From NCBI GenBank assembly GCA_918807975.1, contig OU964918.1, positions 53,676,477-53,740,476 of the forward strand: a stretch of 64,000 nucleotides of DNA. The letters run 5' to 3'. This stretch comes from Aplidium turbinatum (lineage: Eukaryota > Chordata > Ascidiacea > Aplousobranchia > Polyclinidae). This document shows positions 53,143 to 64,000 of the stretch, piece after piece. The position numbers and the translations under genes are program-made. The notes under the pieces were generated by a model. The model made no database searches. It saw only the letters and a program-made list of their open reading frames with translations, and was not told where the DNA came from. Each line of letters starts with the position of its first letter. Position 1 is the stretch's first letter.

Positions 53143-56100
53143 TCAGGCCTTGGATTTCTTGCGACCTATTGCAGACATAGCTTTTGCTTTTCGTTTTTTA
53201 CTTCTCTTCTTAGCTAATTCCCACTGATGCTTGTGCGTCATGTAAAGTCTCATGGCAGCTTGGGAATCTTGGACTGAGCTATGTTCGCCTTTCTGCACTT
53301 GGACATCCAGCAATTTCTTGCATAGCACACGCAAAGAAGGGGACTTACCCTTATTGAAGGAATAAAAAGGTTGATAGCTGTAAAAAATGCAACTGGTTAT
53401 TCCAAAAGCAATTGCATATGAAACGCAACATTTCATGAATTTATAGCTCAGGAACCATAGGCGCTGACTTTTATTTTTGCACGGGGTGGCGGATAGCACA
53501 ATATGGCAACCTAAAAACTTTCAAACTGCATGTTTTTGTTTGATTTTTACTAAGCGAGTTTCGTAGATGCAATTGTCTTTTCACACCTGATTTGTAGCTC
53601 GATAATTTACAAAGCAACTTTAAAACAAAGCAGAGGAGGTATGTCGTGAATTTTATTGTTACGTTGCTGCTCTGACACTTAACATTTGGCAAAAGTATTT
53701 TTGCGAACAGCAGCTCTGTTAATCAATTGGTCAAGCTGTAACCGTGAAGCTTCAGCTTGATAAACATTTAAAATTAGGACGTGGTTCAATCGCTGTTGCG
53801 TCATGGTAGATCGCAAGTAGGTTTTTATGCGCCTGAGTGCACTAAACGATCGCTCCGCCTCGCAGGTGGTGGAAGACAACGATAATCTTCCACCTCCCTG
53901 ATCGTGCTAACGCCTTTTGGCAGTGGCACACTTTCGTTTCGTTCAGGCGTTTGGTCACTTTCATGCTGGCTGAAATATTAACTAGACGCAACAAAAAATG
54001 ACTCAATGGATGGCTGCAATTTTGAACGCTTTTTCGGTGGCATCTTTAAGCTGAATAAAACTGGAATGTCGGCGAAAACTTTTACTGGACGACTTTTCGT
54101 AATTTTTTCTATGATGTAACAAGCAACTCCTATGTCAGACCAATAAATTTCCGCCTCACAGTTTGTCACGCATTGACACGCAATATTACTGCATGAAGTA
54201 GATAACAAAGTAGAAATTAAAGCATGAAGTAGATGACAGTACACTCCAATTGAAATCGGAAAATAATTCAAAATGCAAAATCTTGAGTAATTGAAAAAGG
54301 TTGCTTTTATTATTGGGAATTGGCAGGGGGTGTAGCTTTCCTCAAATAGAATCATGTAAACGTGTAAATTTGCAGAACGTTAAAACTTCTACTTTACTAA
54401 GTGCACTTTTTAAATAAAAATCAAAAAGTTTCAAAAATTGCACTTTTTTAATTAAATTTGAAAATAGATATTCATTTATTTATTTAGGGGGTGGAGCTAT
54501 CAATCATCGAGATAATTTTATTTCCAAGTGTTTTATTAGCTGTCATAATTTATAGCGATATTATGAGCAGTTTAAAAATTTTCAAAAAAGATTTTTGAGG
54601 GAGGCAATGTAACCTCAGAGCATGTAAGCTAATATCTTTCGAAGTTTTCAAAAGCCTTCTATTAGCGCATATACTTGTAGTCTCAACACGATTTTATAAT
54701 TTTATAACAGTTGCCCAATAAAAATTCTTGAAAAAGACTTCTAAACTGACATTAATGCATTCTTACATTCTAATAATAATCTCCTACCTTGCTGTATCTC
54801 GAATCATATTTACTGGATGATCAAGAGAAAGTACTTTAAGATCGTTCCACAATGCATGGCCAACAAGAAGTCTGCCTTTCAATAGACGACTGACCTCTTG
54901 CTGGACGCATACAAAATCTTCACCTTTGACGAGATCTTTTGCTCTGATGCCGCTGTAACCGAAAAACATAAACACTAAGTATTTAAAAAGAGAGCAGTAG
55001 CTCACGTCTTCTCAATGACCGTAGCCTAATGTTCTCATATAGAATAAACCAGTGAATTTTCAAATGGAAATGAGAGTAAAAACATGAAAATCCTGTCAGT
55101 TTAATGCAAATTATTAAAATAAAATAACTTTTACATACATTTGTTGAACAATTGGCAACCCATGTGGTATGAAGTGGACTGCTGGAAATATCACAACACA
55201 ATAAAACATTATAAAAGTTTAAAACATTCACGCAAGTTAAGCTCTCTAAATTTACTACTAACCCATTCTCAAAGTCAGTAATGACAAAAATGGTTATTTT
55301 CCAATTGATTCAAAATTTGCATATACAATGGAAAAAGAATTCATTTTACTGAGTTTCAATCTTTATGCACATTACAAACCTGACAAATGTTCTGTAGTCT
55401 GTCACCTTCTCATTTGGTTTTACAAATTTATCGTAAATACATTTTCCAAACTGATTCACAATGGACACTCTGGCAAGTACTGAACGACGTCCCTTTTCTC
55501 CAACACCTACCATTTCACAATCCATCGCAACAGCCTAAAAACACAGAAAAGCTTCAAACTCAAAAAAGGTCTAATTGGCACTTTTGTGGTGCAATAAAAA
55601 CACCGCAATTTTTATTGAATGGTACTATGCAGAATTAGTCTAAACCTAGAACAAAAATGATCTTCTTCTTTCGTGTGAGATAGGATTGTTCAGACTTCAG
55701 GACAGGTGATAAAAAGCCTGGTAAGTGTAGCTTTGTCCAGTTCTGCTATGCCATGCATTCCAGTTGGTGTCTTGTAAATGGGACATTCAAGAACGACACG
55801 GTCAGCAGTTTGTTTCTCCGCACTGCATTAGCAGGCTGATGAGGGAGCCAAACCTCACTTGTGCATATTGGAATGAAACCGACCGACTACTGTTTAAATT
55901 GTATTGAACTTAACCCAAGTCGGCCAAAGCAGATCCAGGGGGGTGGGACACTGGGTGAAGTAAGCTATGAAACCATGGAGAACAAAACTAATGAAAAATT
56001 TAAAGACACAAAACATTTCATTTTACATATTATATATAAACTTATGTGATGACAAAAATAAAAACTTATAAAAAGAAAACTTATAAAAACTTTTATAAGT

Positions 56101-57144
56101 TTTATAAAAACTTATGTGAAAGGTTTCAGCTTCATTCCTTATATTTATACATATATATATAAACTTTATAAAAACTAATGTGTATCATCTACCGGTATTT
56201 ATTTTTTATGAATTAGTACAAAGCTCAAACTTATAACTTTAAATTTTCTAATTTTTCCTCAGCAAGCACATTAAATCAGAATTTTCTTTTAGTATGTACA
56301 GTGTACACTTTTAGATCATACATAGGCTATCTCAAAAAATCATACCCAGGGGCCATGACACTACAAAATATAGGAAAAAGCTTCGGTTTTAAAATGGAAA
56401 GTTCCAAAATTGTAATGACATATGGAACTTTGTATTTCAAAACCAAAGCTTTTAAAACCACCAATAAATAATTCAAATTTTAAAAACTGAAGTTTTTTGC
56501 TGCACCTATGGAAAATAAGATAATCTCCATGATGATAATTGAATACGTTTGATCTTTTATGAAGTATATATAATTAGGTAGGCATAGCCTACCTGCGTTG
56601 CACCATCAAATGCGTTTTTTTGCTCCAACTCTGATTGAGTGGAAGCTACAGTTTTTCCAAGTCTACTATGTGTTCGAGTGTTGGCAGTGGTTCTTTCTAT
56701 TTCTGCTGCTTTAATATCAGCATCTTCAACATCATCAAACCATACATTTGATTTATCAATGTCATGATTGGATAAAAAGCCATTTGAAAGATTGATATGT
56801 AGGTGATATGTAGAACGCTTTGTTTTCTTATAAACAGCATGATTTTCTTCTTTTAAAGATGCATTTTTACGTTTTTTCGAGTTTTTTTTCACAACAGACA
56901 ACTTTTTGACATTTGAAATGTTTATTGTTTTTGCAGCATCATTATTTTTTAATTCTGCTTGTAATGCTTTCCAATTCCTTGAACACAAAACAGTTGAACT
57001 TGACTTTATTTCTTTATTCTTTATCACAATACTTCTTTTATCACTTGCTGCGTCGGCAGGTTTTACATTGTTTTTATTTGTTTTCTTTCTATGCTTCAAC
57101 GCTGATATTCCTTCAAAACTTTGTCTTTTCTTTGCACTTTTCAT
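53143..57144 (-). CDS. REXO4: RNA exonuclease 4 (REXO4-like)
   Basis: DEDDh-family 3'-5' exonuclease, nucleolar in vertebrates and yeast (Rex4), linked to pre-rRNA processing. Four exons, 57144-56593, 55534-55380, 54952-54788 and 53377-53143, join in frame through canonical GT-AG sites to give 368 residues (human about 420). Exon 1 (184 aa) is a Lys/Ser-rich N-terminal region without a known domain. Exon 2 carries Exo[14 protein letters not shown], and [16 protein letters not shown]. Exon 3 carries Exo[15 protein letters not shown], with SGIRAKDL before it. Exon 4 carries Exo[18 protein letters not shown], and a basic tail [12 protein letters not shown] that fits nucleolar targeting. The catalytic D-E-D-D residues and the ExoIII His region are all visible. 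Intron 3 holds a hAT remnant and intron 1 a LINE fragment. ATG at 57144 is the first in frame. Confidence 0.96.
53460..54355 (-). pseudogene. hAT remnant in REXO4 intron 3
   Basis: Read on the minus strand, [20 protein letters not shown] near 54045-53980 resembles the start of ZMYM-type hAT transposases. Only about 100 bp later the frame at 53879-53679 has [20 protein letters not shown] and [10 protein letters not shown], the C-terminal dimerisation region. The whole middle is therefore deleted. The 53456 edge, CATAGGCGCTGACTTTTATT, looks like a hAT end; the opposite end was not found. Confidence 0.8.
55690..55860 (-). pseudogene. LINE C-terminal scrap in REXO4 intron 1
   Basis: Minus-strand reading has [20 protein letters not shown], then [17 protein letters not shown]-stop. 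This is the same cysteine-rich LINE tail as at 23472-23740 (CSATEQTANHII, CPIYSPP). About 50 codons remain. Confidence 0.75.
56050..56200. repeat. AT-rich simple repeat
   Basis: Repeated AAAACTTATAAAAA and TATATAT words, within REXO4 intron 1. Confidence 0.75.
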
Positions 57145-57436
57145 AATAATTATTTCATTTAAAGCGTAAAATTATAACCTTTACATACGTTTGTTAACAA
57201 GTATATAAATCATCCGTTTCAGCATCCAAGAAAATTATGGTTAGGTTACAAAGGTAGTTAGTTATTCATCAATACTAACAAAAACAACCAATGATCAAAT
57301 TTTTCTGCTTAGGGCTCACTATTTAAAATAAACCTATATAATTCGTGTTGTTATCAAATCTTTGTCCCCATAGAATGGTAGTTGGTAGCACTAGGATTTT
57401 TCAATTCTCAATGCAGAAATACATGTGACATGTTTG
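57145..57436. other. REXO4 upstream flank
   Basis: No gene seen. Expected site of the REXO4 promoter; no core element can be named. Confidence 0.4.
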
Positions 57437-57439
57437 CTC

Positions 57440-57560
57440 AAGTTTGTCACAGTGCGTTGCTCAAGCACACACTCAAAGAGCTGAACCAGCATCGCTTGAT
57501 CTTGAAGTTCCTTCATTCGACAAGCCAGGCGTTTCACCAGGTGCCACCGATGTCGTCCCC
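57440..57560 (-). repeat. SINE fragment (same family as 46050)
   Basis: On the minus strand GAACTTCAAGATCAAGCGAT is followed by GAGTGTGTGCTTGAGCAACG, matching the B-box region and body of the SINE at 46050-46310. The tRNA-like 5' part is not convincing here. Confidence 0.6.
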
Positions 57561-58196
57561 TGAACACGTCGTCCCTACAATGATGTCATCCTTTGAAACA
57601 TTGTTGCTAGATGTTCAACTTTTAAGTCCACTTAAATATAGGTAAAAATTAGGGTTAGCTATAAGAATAACGTAACAAACACCAGAATAAATATTTAAAA
57701 TTGGTCACAGCGGTAAACCATAATATCTTCATGGGAAAGTTGTAACATAAAATTCCCGGATCTGTTCGTCTGTATGCAATGACCGCGAAAAAGAATACTC
57801 TTCTGAAACGTCTTTTTTAAGAATTGTTTTACAGTTAAAAATAGCCGCCGGCTGTCGAAAATTAGTGCAACTACGCTGGTTTTAATGGTTTTATGTGACG
57901 TTTGATTTGGTGAACGATTGTCCGGAACAAAAATGTAATAGCCTACCGTACTTTTGCAATTCTGCTTTTGTACGCTTCAGAAAAAAAGCATATTCCTAGC
58001 AAATATCAATTTTTTTCGGCAGCGTTATTCATAATCACTCAGTGAGAAAGACATGGGCATTGATGCTCGAGCTGAAATGCAACAGCCCCGCTGCATATGA
58101 AGCTTTTTCTGGAGAAGCAAATGATTGCGTGTCCCGATGTATGAGGGGAAGACATCGGGGGTACGACATCGGCAAGGGATGACATTGTTGCCACCC
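57531..58196. mobile_element. Possible old inverted-repeat element
   Basis: AGGTGCCACCGATGTCGTCC near 57540 is partly mirrored by GGATGACATTGTTGCCACCC near 58180. Flanks TTTCACC and CTTTACC are similar. Identity is modest, so this is a weak call. Confidence 0.3.
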
Positions 58197-58394
58197 GCTT
58201 TACCAATTACGCATGCTATCCATTACCGCACCATAATTCTGGTTATCACTGACAGTGAATTCTACAGTACAATTCTATTTTGAATTGTTATATTGGGAAA
58301 ATCAGTGTTAATATAAAGCGCTACACTGTTCCTCAACACGTGACAAATGCATTGACCTGTATATATAATGGTGATATTTCAAAAATAAAATTTG

Positions 58395-59932
58395 GTAACG
58401 GACAGACATTGATGCGAAAATCTTTAAATTTGAAGACCACAAGAGCCCCAGCTCCGCAATATTCAGCGTGTTAAAACTACTAAGTATGGTGGTTTGTGTA
58501 GAAAATAATTTTGGGTCTGGTTTCAGTATTACCAATTTTACGGACTATTGAAATAAAGTAACGGACAGACAGATAGAATTGGGAAAAACCACTAGTCAGC
58601 CTTAACATGCACTTTCTATCTAAATCCAGCTCCCAAACCCAATAGATCAAAGTTTTTTTTAATTGGAGATCTACCCCCCATCTTAAAAGTAGCATTTTTT
58701 GCTAATCCCTGATGCAGCGTTTGCGCAACAGTTAGTTCAAAACCTTGATATAAAGTAACGGACAGACATTCTAAAACGTAACGGACAGACACTATCTCAT
58801 TTCTGAAGTTTTTTGCTACACTGAACCAAGGTGATGGAAAAAATGTTTATTTCCCAATAGGAAAAATTATGGTTTGCAATTTCGGAACATTTTGGTTGAA
58901 AACAAGTCGTTTTTTTTTACAAAAAAAATTGTTTTAATATTCATAGGCTACCATTACAATTATATACATAAATTACATACAATTCTGAATTTGTTGTCAT
59001 GCATTTCCAAATAGTGGCGCTACTCTGCTTTTTCCAGCCCTGCTGAAGTGTTTTTCTACCCTTGTTCTTTCATTCCTTACTATATTTTTATATTCTTATG
59101 AATATTTGCATCATCATATCAGTCACTTTTCACTAGTGGAAGATAAAAGCAGTTTTTTGGATATAAATTCTTGAAATTATCTTTATATAATTCATGAAAA
59201 TTTATGACTTTTTCAAGTTAGTTCACACAATTTGAGTCATAGTATCCCCAAATGTGAAGTTCTGGTATGTAAAAGAAAACATTTCTCTCTCCTCCAGGAA
59301 TAAGGCGTGGAGTGACTAACTGACTATAGCCTGCACAACATCACTTATAGGGTAATCATGGAAGTCCTCATCCTTTGGCCATCTCCATGTTGATCCTGAT
59401 ATGCTGGCTTTGAAATAACATTTGACAGTTACTCTCTCTTCACTTGCAATCAAAACTTGTCAATGACATTTGCAGCGAGTAACCAACAATTGTTAGAACA
59501 AACATCTTTGATATTTCCCTGACTCAAAACATGATCTTCATTAACGAATCACAATTATAATGGGAATTTTTTTTAATAAAAAACATTTATATATTTTTTT
59601 ACTTCAAATTTTTTTTTCAATCTATAAAGGGGGGTCTAATGCGCTAGGGCTAGTTCCCACCTTCCCTTTATGACTAAATACCCAGTCATCTTTAACAGTC
59701 TTGGAGTTTAAAGCCATATTTACAATCTAAACAAATTCATCAAAAATATGGTAACGGACAGACACAATATCAAACTTCCATAAATGTAGTTATTTAAATT
59801 GGAGGAAAGTTAATTGTATAGGGTTGATATATGCTGCCAAATGTGAGATAGTCAATATATGTTAGAAGTTAAAAAAACATATAGTTGTTCGTAAAAAAAA
59901 CTTTTTTGAGATTTTTTGGTAACGGACAGACA
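58395..59932 (+). repeat. Six interspersed copies of GTAACGGACAGACA
   Basis: The same 14-mer occurs, all in plus orientation, at 58395-58408, 58558-58571, 58755-58768, 58778-58791, 59751-59764 and 59919-59932, separated by unrelated AT-rich sequence. Spacings are irregular (9 to about 960 bp). No ORF, TIR or TSD was found that would explain them. Confidence 0.85.
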
Positions 59933-60379
59933 TGTGTGGCTTACCAAACTTGCATACCTATTTTCTAAACTATGTATCAAACATACAGCTAATTTTTTTT
60001 ATAATGTTTCATAAATACATGACTTCTCCAGATACATTGAAATTAGAAGAATAGAATAAAACAAAATTCATTTACACCCTGTACCATTCTAAGTGAAATT
60101 TTAATGAAAATTTGCTTGTGAGCAGGTGGAGATTTCAGAAATTAAGAAAAAGTTTGTCTGTTATGATAAAAACAAAGTGAGGTTAAATATTTGCTGTAGA
60201 GACATTACCCTAACATTTGAACCTACTCAGACTTAACTGCGTTACAATTCTATTTTTTCTTACTCTGTCACACAATTTTGAAATATGCCCATATAGTGTA
60301 AAGCATTGTAGGAATTAACAAATAATTTGTCTCCAGAACAAATCTTAATTCAATGAATTGATTCAATCGATTCATCCTC

Positions 60380-60800
60380 ACAAGTTTATGGACTGAAAAA
60401 CATAACTTATAAACAAAGACTGTTTGAACTAGACCTTCTCTCGTTGGAAAAACGGAAATTAATTTTAGACTTGACAAAAGTTTTTAAATTAGTGCACAAG
60501 GTTTCGTTATCACCATCTTCCAAATATTTCCTCTTTAACTTAAATAATTTCAGAGGTCACAATTTTACATTACCGGTACATAAGCAGTTTGCTCTACTGA
60601 ACTGCCGTAAATTTTCCTTTGCCAATAGAGTAGTCCACACTTTAAAAAATTTACCATATGCTGTAGTCAATACTATGTCTATGGCAATATTTAAGGGACA
60701 TGTCGCTTCTACCTTTTTCTCGACCTTTGCTATGTTGACGTGTATTGTTTTTTTTTATATGATGGTCAGAAATAAAAAACAACTGAACTGAACTATTCAT
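60380..60800 (+). pseudogene. L2/CR1-like LINE 3' end
   Basis: The plus strand reads LFELDLLSLEKRKLILDLTK, VFKLVHKVSL, FRGHNFTLPVHK, FANRVVHTLKNLPYAVVN and MSMAIFKGH, matching the C-terminal region after the reverse transcriptase of L2/CR1/Crack LINEs (LxSLExRRxRxDL...FF...RVVxxWNxLPxxVV). A 3' UTR of about 90 bp follows, ending in AACTGAACTGAAC repeats. The 5' part of the LINE is absent, a typical 5' truncation. Confidence 0.85.
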
Positions 60801-61183
60801 GATTGTCTTCTCTGCTCCTTGCGATTTTTTTTTCATATCAATTGTTATTTGCGAGTATGTTAATGTTTTTTCTCTGTAGTACTATGTGTGTACTGGACCA
60901 GAAGACAATATAATAATAATGACAAAAAGTCAGCAACTAAAGGAATGACTTACGGAATGCCTCTAATCTAAGCAAGTGCTGAATGATGAAGTGCAACCTT
61001 TACCATAGATATCTATGGTGCAACAAGCCAACAACGCCGAACTCGCTGATCAGAGTTTCCAGTAAGAAATACGTTATTTTCGCCCAGGCGAAAATTTTTA
61101 ATTTTTTTCAGGAAGTGGTGAGTGTCCGTGTGACTTAAGAATCATTTTCATTCATGAAAGTAGTTTATCTGTCTACTTGTGTG

Positions 61184-61420
61184 CAGTGGCGTAGGCAGAA
61201 TTTTATCAGGGAGAAGGGGCATTTGAAATACTTTTGTAAACGAACAAGCAAACGAAAAAAGTCAACAAAGTAGCTTTAAGATCAAACAGAGCTTGTTCAA
61301 CTCTCGGAGTGTGCGCTTTTGCAACACAAGTTAACGGCTATTCTCCATACAGCGGCATCTAATAAAATAAATAATTCCCCGGCAACAACACTTCAACAAT
61401 CGGAAACTTTACTCTGTCAA
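61184..61420 (+). mobile_element. hAT-like left end with SINE body
   Basis: CAGTGGCGTAGGCAG at 61184 resembles the left ends of the hAT elements at 38675 and 51114. Within it, 61290-61420 carries GAGTGTGCGCTTTTGCAACA and a CGGCATCTAA...GGCAACAAC body of the SINE family at 46050. No right end was found. Confidence 0.4.
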
Positions 61421-61674
61421 CCTGCTCTGCCACTAAGCCTCTACAAGTAGGGTACACGAAACTACCAGGAATGGGAATAAGCTATCACGGCTTTGCCAGT
61501 CTGAGGGTAAAGATTCAAAAACCAACCAACCAATTGAAACGAAATGAAAATAAATTTAAATATAGCCAATAGCTAATGTCATATTGTATAAGATGAGCTT
61601 GTGAAGATATTTGTTTAGTGTGCAGCAGTTTAGTTTACTCATTTGGATGGATTTTGTATTCAAAACAACTAGGC

Positions 61675-62330
61675 CAGGGTCTATAGCCCAAACGGTGGGC
61701 AAACTGCGGCTCTTCAACATAAATTTTGTGGCTCTTGTATTGAATATTACAAGTAATATAATATTACAAAAAAAATAAGCTACTCTACCATTTTGTATAA
61801 TTTAATATTTGCCAGATAAGAATATATCACTATGTTACTACCAGCTTGCATCTAACTACTCCCTGATTATTATAAGCTATTATGTTCGTTCAGAGGATCG
61901 CTTGACTTTTCGTAAGATTATTATTTAGGTTGGTTTGGAAAAGATGCTTGAAACAACTCAGACACTACATCCTTCATCGGCACTACCAAAGAATCTCCAC
62001 CTCTCATTAGCGATACCAAAAACACTCCATCCCTCATTGATGCTATAAAAGATGATTCAACTCTTATTAGAAATACCAAAAACACGCTGCTATATCATCA
62101 TGCTTCTTATGCTCTTACATGCGCAGGAAATTAATTTAAAAAACAAAGCTTTTTTAACTATTTTATCTTGATAATGAGCTGCCATATTATGTATTTGTTC
62201 TGCAATATATAGGCTACTTAATATCGTTGCTGCGAACACTTTATTTCTGTATGAAATTTGTAAATAGTCCTTGTTGTGATAGTCCGTTACGTAATTTCAA
62301 TATGTGTGTGTAACTGTGTATATTAGTTTG
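61675..62330. other. Intergenic, possible hAT left end
   Basis: CAGGGTCTATAGCCCAAACG followed by GGTGGGCAAACTGCGGCTC resembles Charlie-type hAT ends, but no right end or TSD was found. At about 61970-62090 a degenerate roughly 45-bp unit (YACCAAARANWMTCC...CTCATT) is tandemly repeated about three times. No gene. Confidence 0.35.
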
Positions 62331-62339
62331 TTTTTGTGA

Positions 62340-62652
62340 TGTTGGGTTCAGTCGTGTTCTCATTGCTTTAAAGAATTGGCGCTCCAGTTGTTCCAGGAAC
62401 GAGGAGGCGACTGATTCTTAACTAATTCATCAACTTATTTTAAAGTATCAGGTTTGGTGGCCGTGCTTAACTAGGCTATATTTATTGATGCATATACCGC
62501 AATATTAGATCCTTTCATGCACGTCTTAAACCATTAAGGTTTTGCCACCTTTTCCTTTTGTTAGTTTTGTTACTGTATTTCTTTTTCGCAATATCATTTC
62601 TTTTGCATTCTGACAAAGAAAAATAAATGGAATTGAATTGAATTGAATATTT
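62340..62652 (+). repeat. LINE/SINE-like 3' tail
   Basis: The tract ends AAATAAATGGAATTGAATTG in a short GAATT tandem, a frequent tail of CR1/L2-type retroposons and their SINEs. No coding part was recognised. Confidence 0.45.
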
Positions 62653-62831
62653 TATAAATATGTTCTCTCGCGAATTCAACCAAGCAGTTTAGTTTTTGGG
62701 GATCATGTTGAGAGCCTTCACGTGGCGATCCCCGTTAATCCTTTACAGGAGACTAATCTCAACACTACACTCCAGTTACTGCCAGAGAGAGCATATTTAG
62801 GGTGGTAAAAGGATAGACCCTCGGCCCTACG

Positions 62832-64000
62832 ATGAAAATAATTAGCTTCAATACGGAAGGTTTGTCAGCCACGAAAGCAGTTCTTATAGCTAACTTACAA
62901 CCAGACATCCTGTGCTTGCAAGAAACACACAGAGACAAAATCCCTCCTAGCATCCCAGGAATGTACTTAGCCATTCAATCTCCCAGCCGAACCCATGGTA
63001 GTGCCATATTCTGCAGGGAGAAGTCAGCGATTCTCGGATCGGCCAACCTAACAACGGGTGCTTTAGAAATTTTGCACATAAAAACTAATTCATTGGAAAT
63101 CTTCTCAATATATAAACCCCCCACAGAATCTTTTTCCTGGCCAAATAACACCTGGATCGACAACAGCAAACCGTGCCTCATAATAGGGGACTTTAACAGC
63201 CACAACATTGCCTGGGGATACAGCAGCAGCAATAAAGATGGAGAACTGGTCGAACTGTGGGCCTCCAACAATAATCTCTCATTGCTCTACTCGCCGAAAG
63301 ACAAACCAACCTTCCACAGTGCCCGATGGAAGAAAGGCTATAATCCCGACCTTGCTTTTGTTAGCTCAAAATACATCAACTCCTTTAAAAGAACAATCCT
63401 CGAACCCATACCCAAGTCCCAACACCTCCCAGTATGCATCAACATAAACCCAGTAATTCAGCCCCGAATCTCCAAACCACTGCCACGGTTTAATTTCCGC
63501 AAAGCTAACTGGGACAACTTTACACAAGTACTAGACGCAGAAATCGACAATATACCCCCCACACCCCAATCATACGCTGTTTTTCAAAAACTGGTTTGGA
63601 AGGTCTCAAAACAGACCATACCAAGAGGAAGCCGCAAAGAATACATACCTGGTCTCACAACTGAAAGCAAAGAAGTGTATGAAGAATACCTGAACCAATA
63701 CAACCAGGATCCTTTCAGCCAAGAAGCTCAGAACCTTGGCGAAACAGTCCTCAACAAACTCGATGAAGAAAGAAAAACGCGCTGGAGAAAAATGATAGAG
63801 TCAACTGACCTTCGCCACAATAGCAAGAAAGCATGGGCTACCATAAAAAAATTAAATTCTGATAACCAACTGCAAAATAACCTCGCAGCAGTCACACCAA
63901 ACCAAGTCGCCCACCAACTGCTCCTTAATGGAAAGACCAAAGCCAAGCACCGATACCACAAACCCACCAGGTACAAAAACGATACTTTACTAGAAAGAGA
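62832..64000 (+). CDS. Jockey-like LINE, endonuclease half, runs off window
   Basis: A frame opens at ATG 62832 and stays open for about 389 codons to the window edge, so it is intact as far as seen. It begins MKIISFNTEGLSATK, then DILCLQETHRD, SIYKPPTESF, CLIIGDFNSHNIAWGYSSS, LYSPKDKPTFHSARW and NPDLAFVS. These are the ordered motifs of an APE-type LINE endonuclease; the usual SDH motif is replaced by SQHLPV, as in several Jockey-superfamily clades. The part after residue 250 is the linker towards the RT (KKAWATIKKLNSDNQ, TPNQVAHQLLLNGKTK). The RT itself lies outside the window. It is not related in detail to the RTE ORF at 14422-17400. Confidence 0.88.
   Translation, partial: MKIISFNTEGLSATKAVLIANLQPDILCLQETHRDKIPPSIPGMYLAIQSPSRTHGSAIFCREKSAILGSANLTTGALEILHIKTNSLEIFSIYKPPTESFSWPNNTWIDNSKPCLIIGDFNSHNIAWGYSSSNKDGELVELWASNNNLSLLYSPKDKPTFHSARWKKGYNPDLAFVSSKYINSFKRTILEPIPKSQHLPVCININPVIQPRISKPLPRFNFRKANWDNFTQVLDAEIDNIPPTPQSYAVFQKLVWKVSKQTIPRGSRKEYIPGLTTESKEVYEEYLNQYNQDPFSQEAQNLGETVLNKLDEERKTRWRKMIESTDLRHNSKKAWATIKKLNSDNQLQNNLAAVTPNQVAHQLLLNGKTKAKHRYHKPTRYKNDTLLER

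Noticed and set aside
54784-55005. A separate small gene at the REXO4 exon 3 position
   Set aside because: It is exon 3 of REXO4 with intron sequence read through at its 5' side; the acceptor at 54953 explains it.

Overview
This window is animal nuclear DNA: AT-rich, gene-poor and packed with transposons. It holds four host genes, all read on the minus strand, with canonical GT-AG introns. The genes are GPCPD1 (glycerophosphocholine phosphodiesterase, about 16 exons, 2383-13402), TRMT11 (catalytic subunit of the tRNA guanosine-N2 methyltransferase, two exons, 17984-20396), MED25 (Mediator subunit 25, one uninterrupted coding exon, 24227-26719) and REXO4 (DEDD-type 3'-5' RNA exonuclease, four exons, 53143-57144). 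Their sequences, together with RTE, L2/CR1-like and Jockey-like LINEs, several DNA transposon superfamilies and tRNA-derived SINEs, suggest a marine invertebrate. An invertebrate deuterostome such as a tunicate is possible, but this is a low-confidence inference. The genes have unrelated jobs and no operon logic is visible.

Layout. 1-1850: intergenic with a hAT-type MITE. 2383-13402: GPCPD1, with MITEs and a 1.69-kb piggyBac-type element in its introns. 14283-17648: a terminal-repeat element carrying a full-length RTE LINE with an open 992-codon frame. 17984-20396: TRMT11, whose intron holds a short relative of that element. 20397-24226: spacer with a SINE, a LINE scrap and a third copy of the short element. 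24227-26719: MED25. 27288-28415: a large palindromic element. 29557-52024: about 22 kb of elements inserted into one another. 52361-52869: a mariner remnant. 53143-57144: REXO4, with a hAT remnant in intron 3 and a LINE scrap in intron 1. 57145-62800: intergenic, with SINEs, an L2/CR1-like LINE 3' end and an unexplained motif repeated six times. 62832-64000: the 5' half of another LINE, open through the window edge.

The main result is that the transposon block can be resolved exactly, because nearly every layer keeps matching target-site duplications (TSDs). Three stacks stand out. (a) A 9-bp-TSD long-terminal-inverted-repeat element (31278-36239) contains another 9-bp-TSD element (32257-36018), which contains a hAT (32698-35762), which contains a second copy of the outermost family (34175-35152). 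(b) A hAT (36456-42589) contains a foldback (37220-40714), which contains a hAT (38099-40699), which contains another hAT (38675-39960). (c) A Tigger-like element (46365-52024) contains a hAT (47180-51989), which holds a piggyBac-type element, a Charlie-like hAT and a small hAT.

The best candidates for something undescribed are: the 43072-45910 element (8-bp TSD, coding tract I cannot assign to a known transposase), the tandem-repeat-ended family that hosts the RTE LINE and has a relative with a different repeat unit, the twin piggyBac-type elements that appear to have moved with a LINE fragment inside, and the six GTAACGGACAGACA motifs at 58395-59932. No CRISPR array, rRNA gene or convincing stand-alone tRNA gene was seen.
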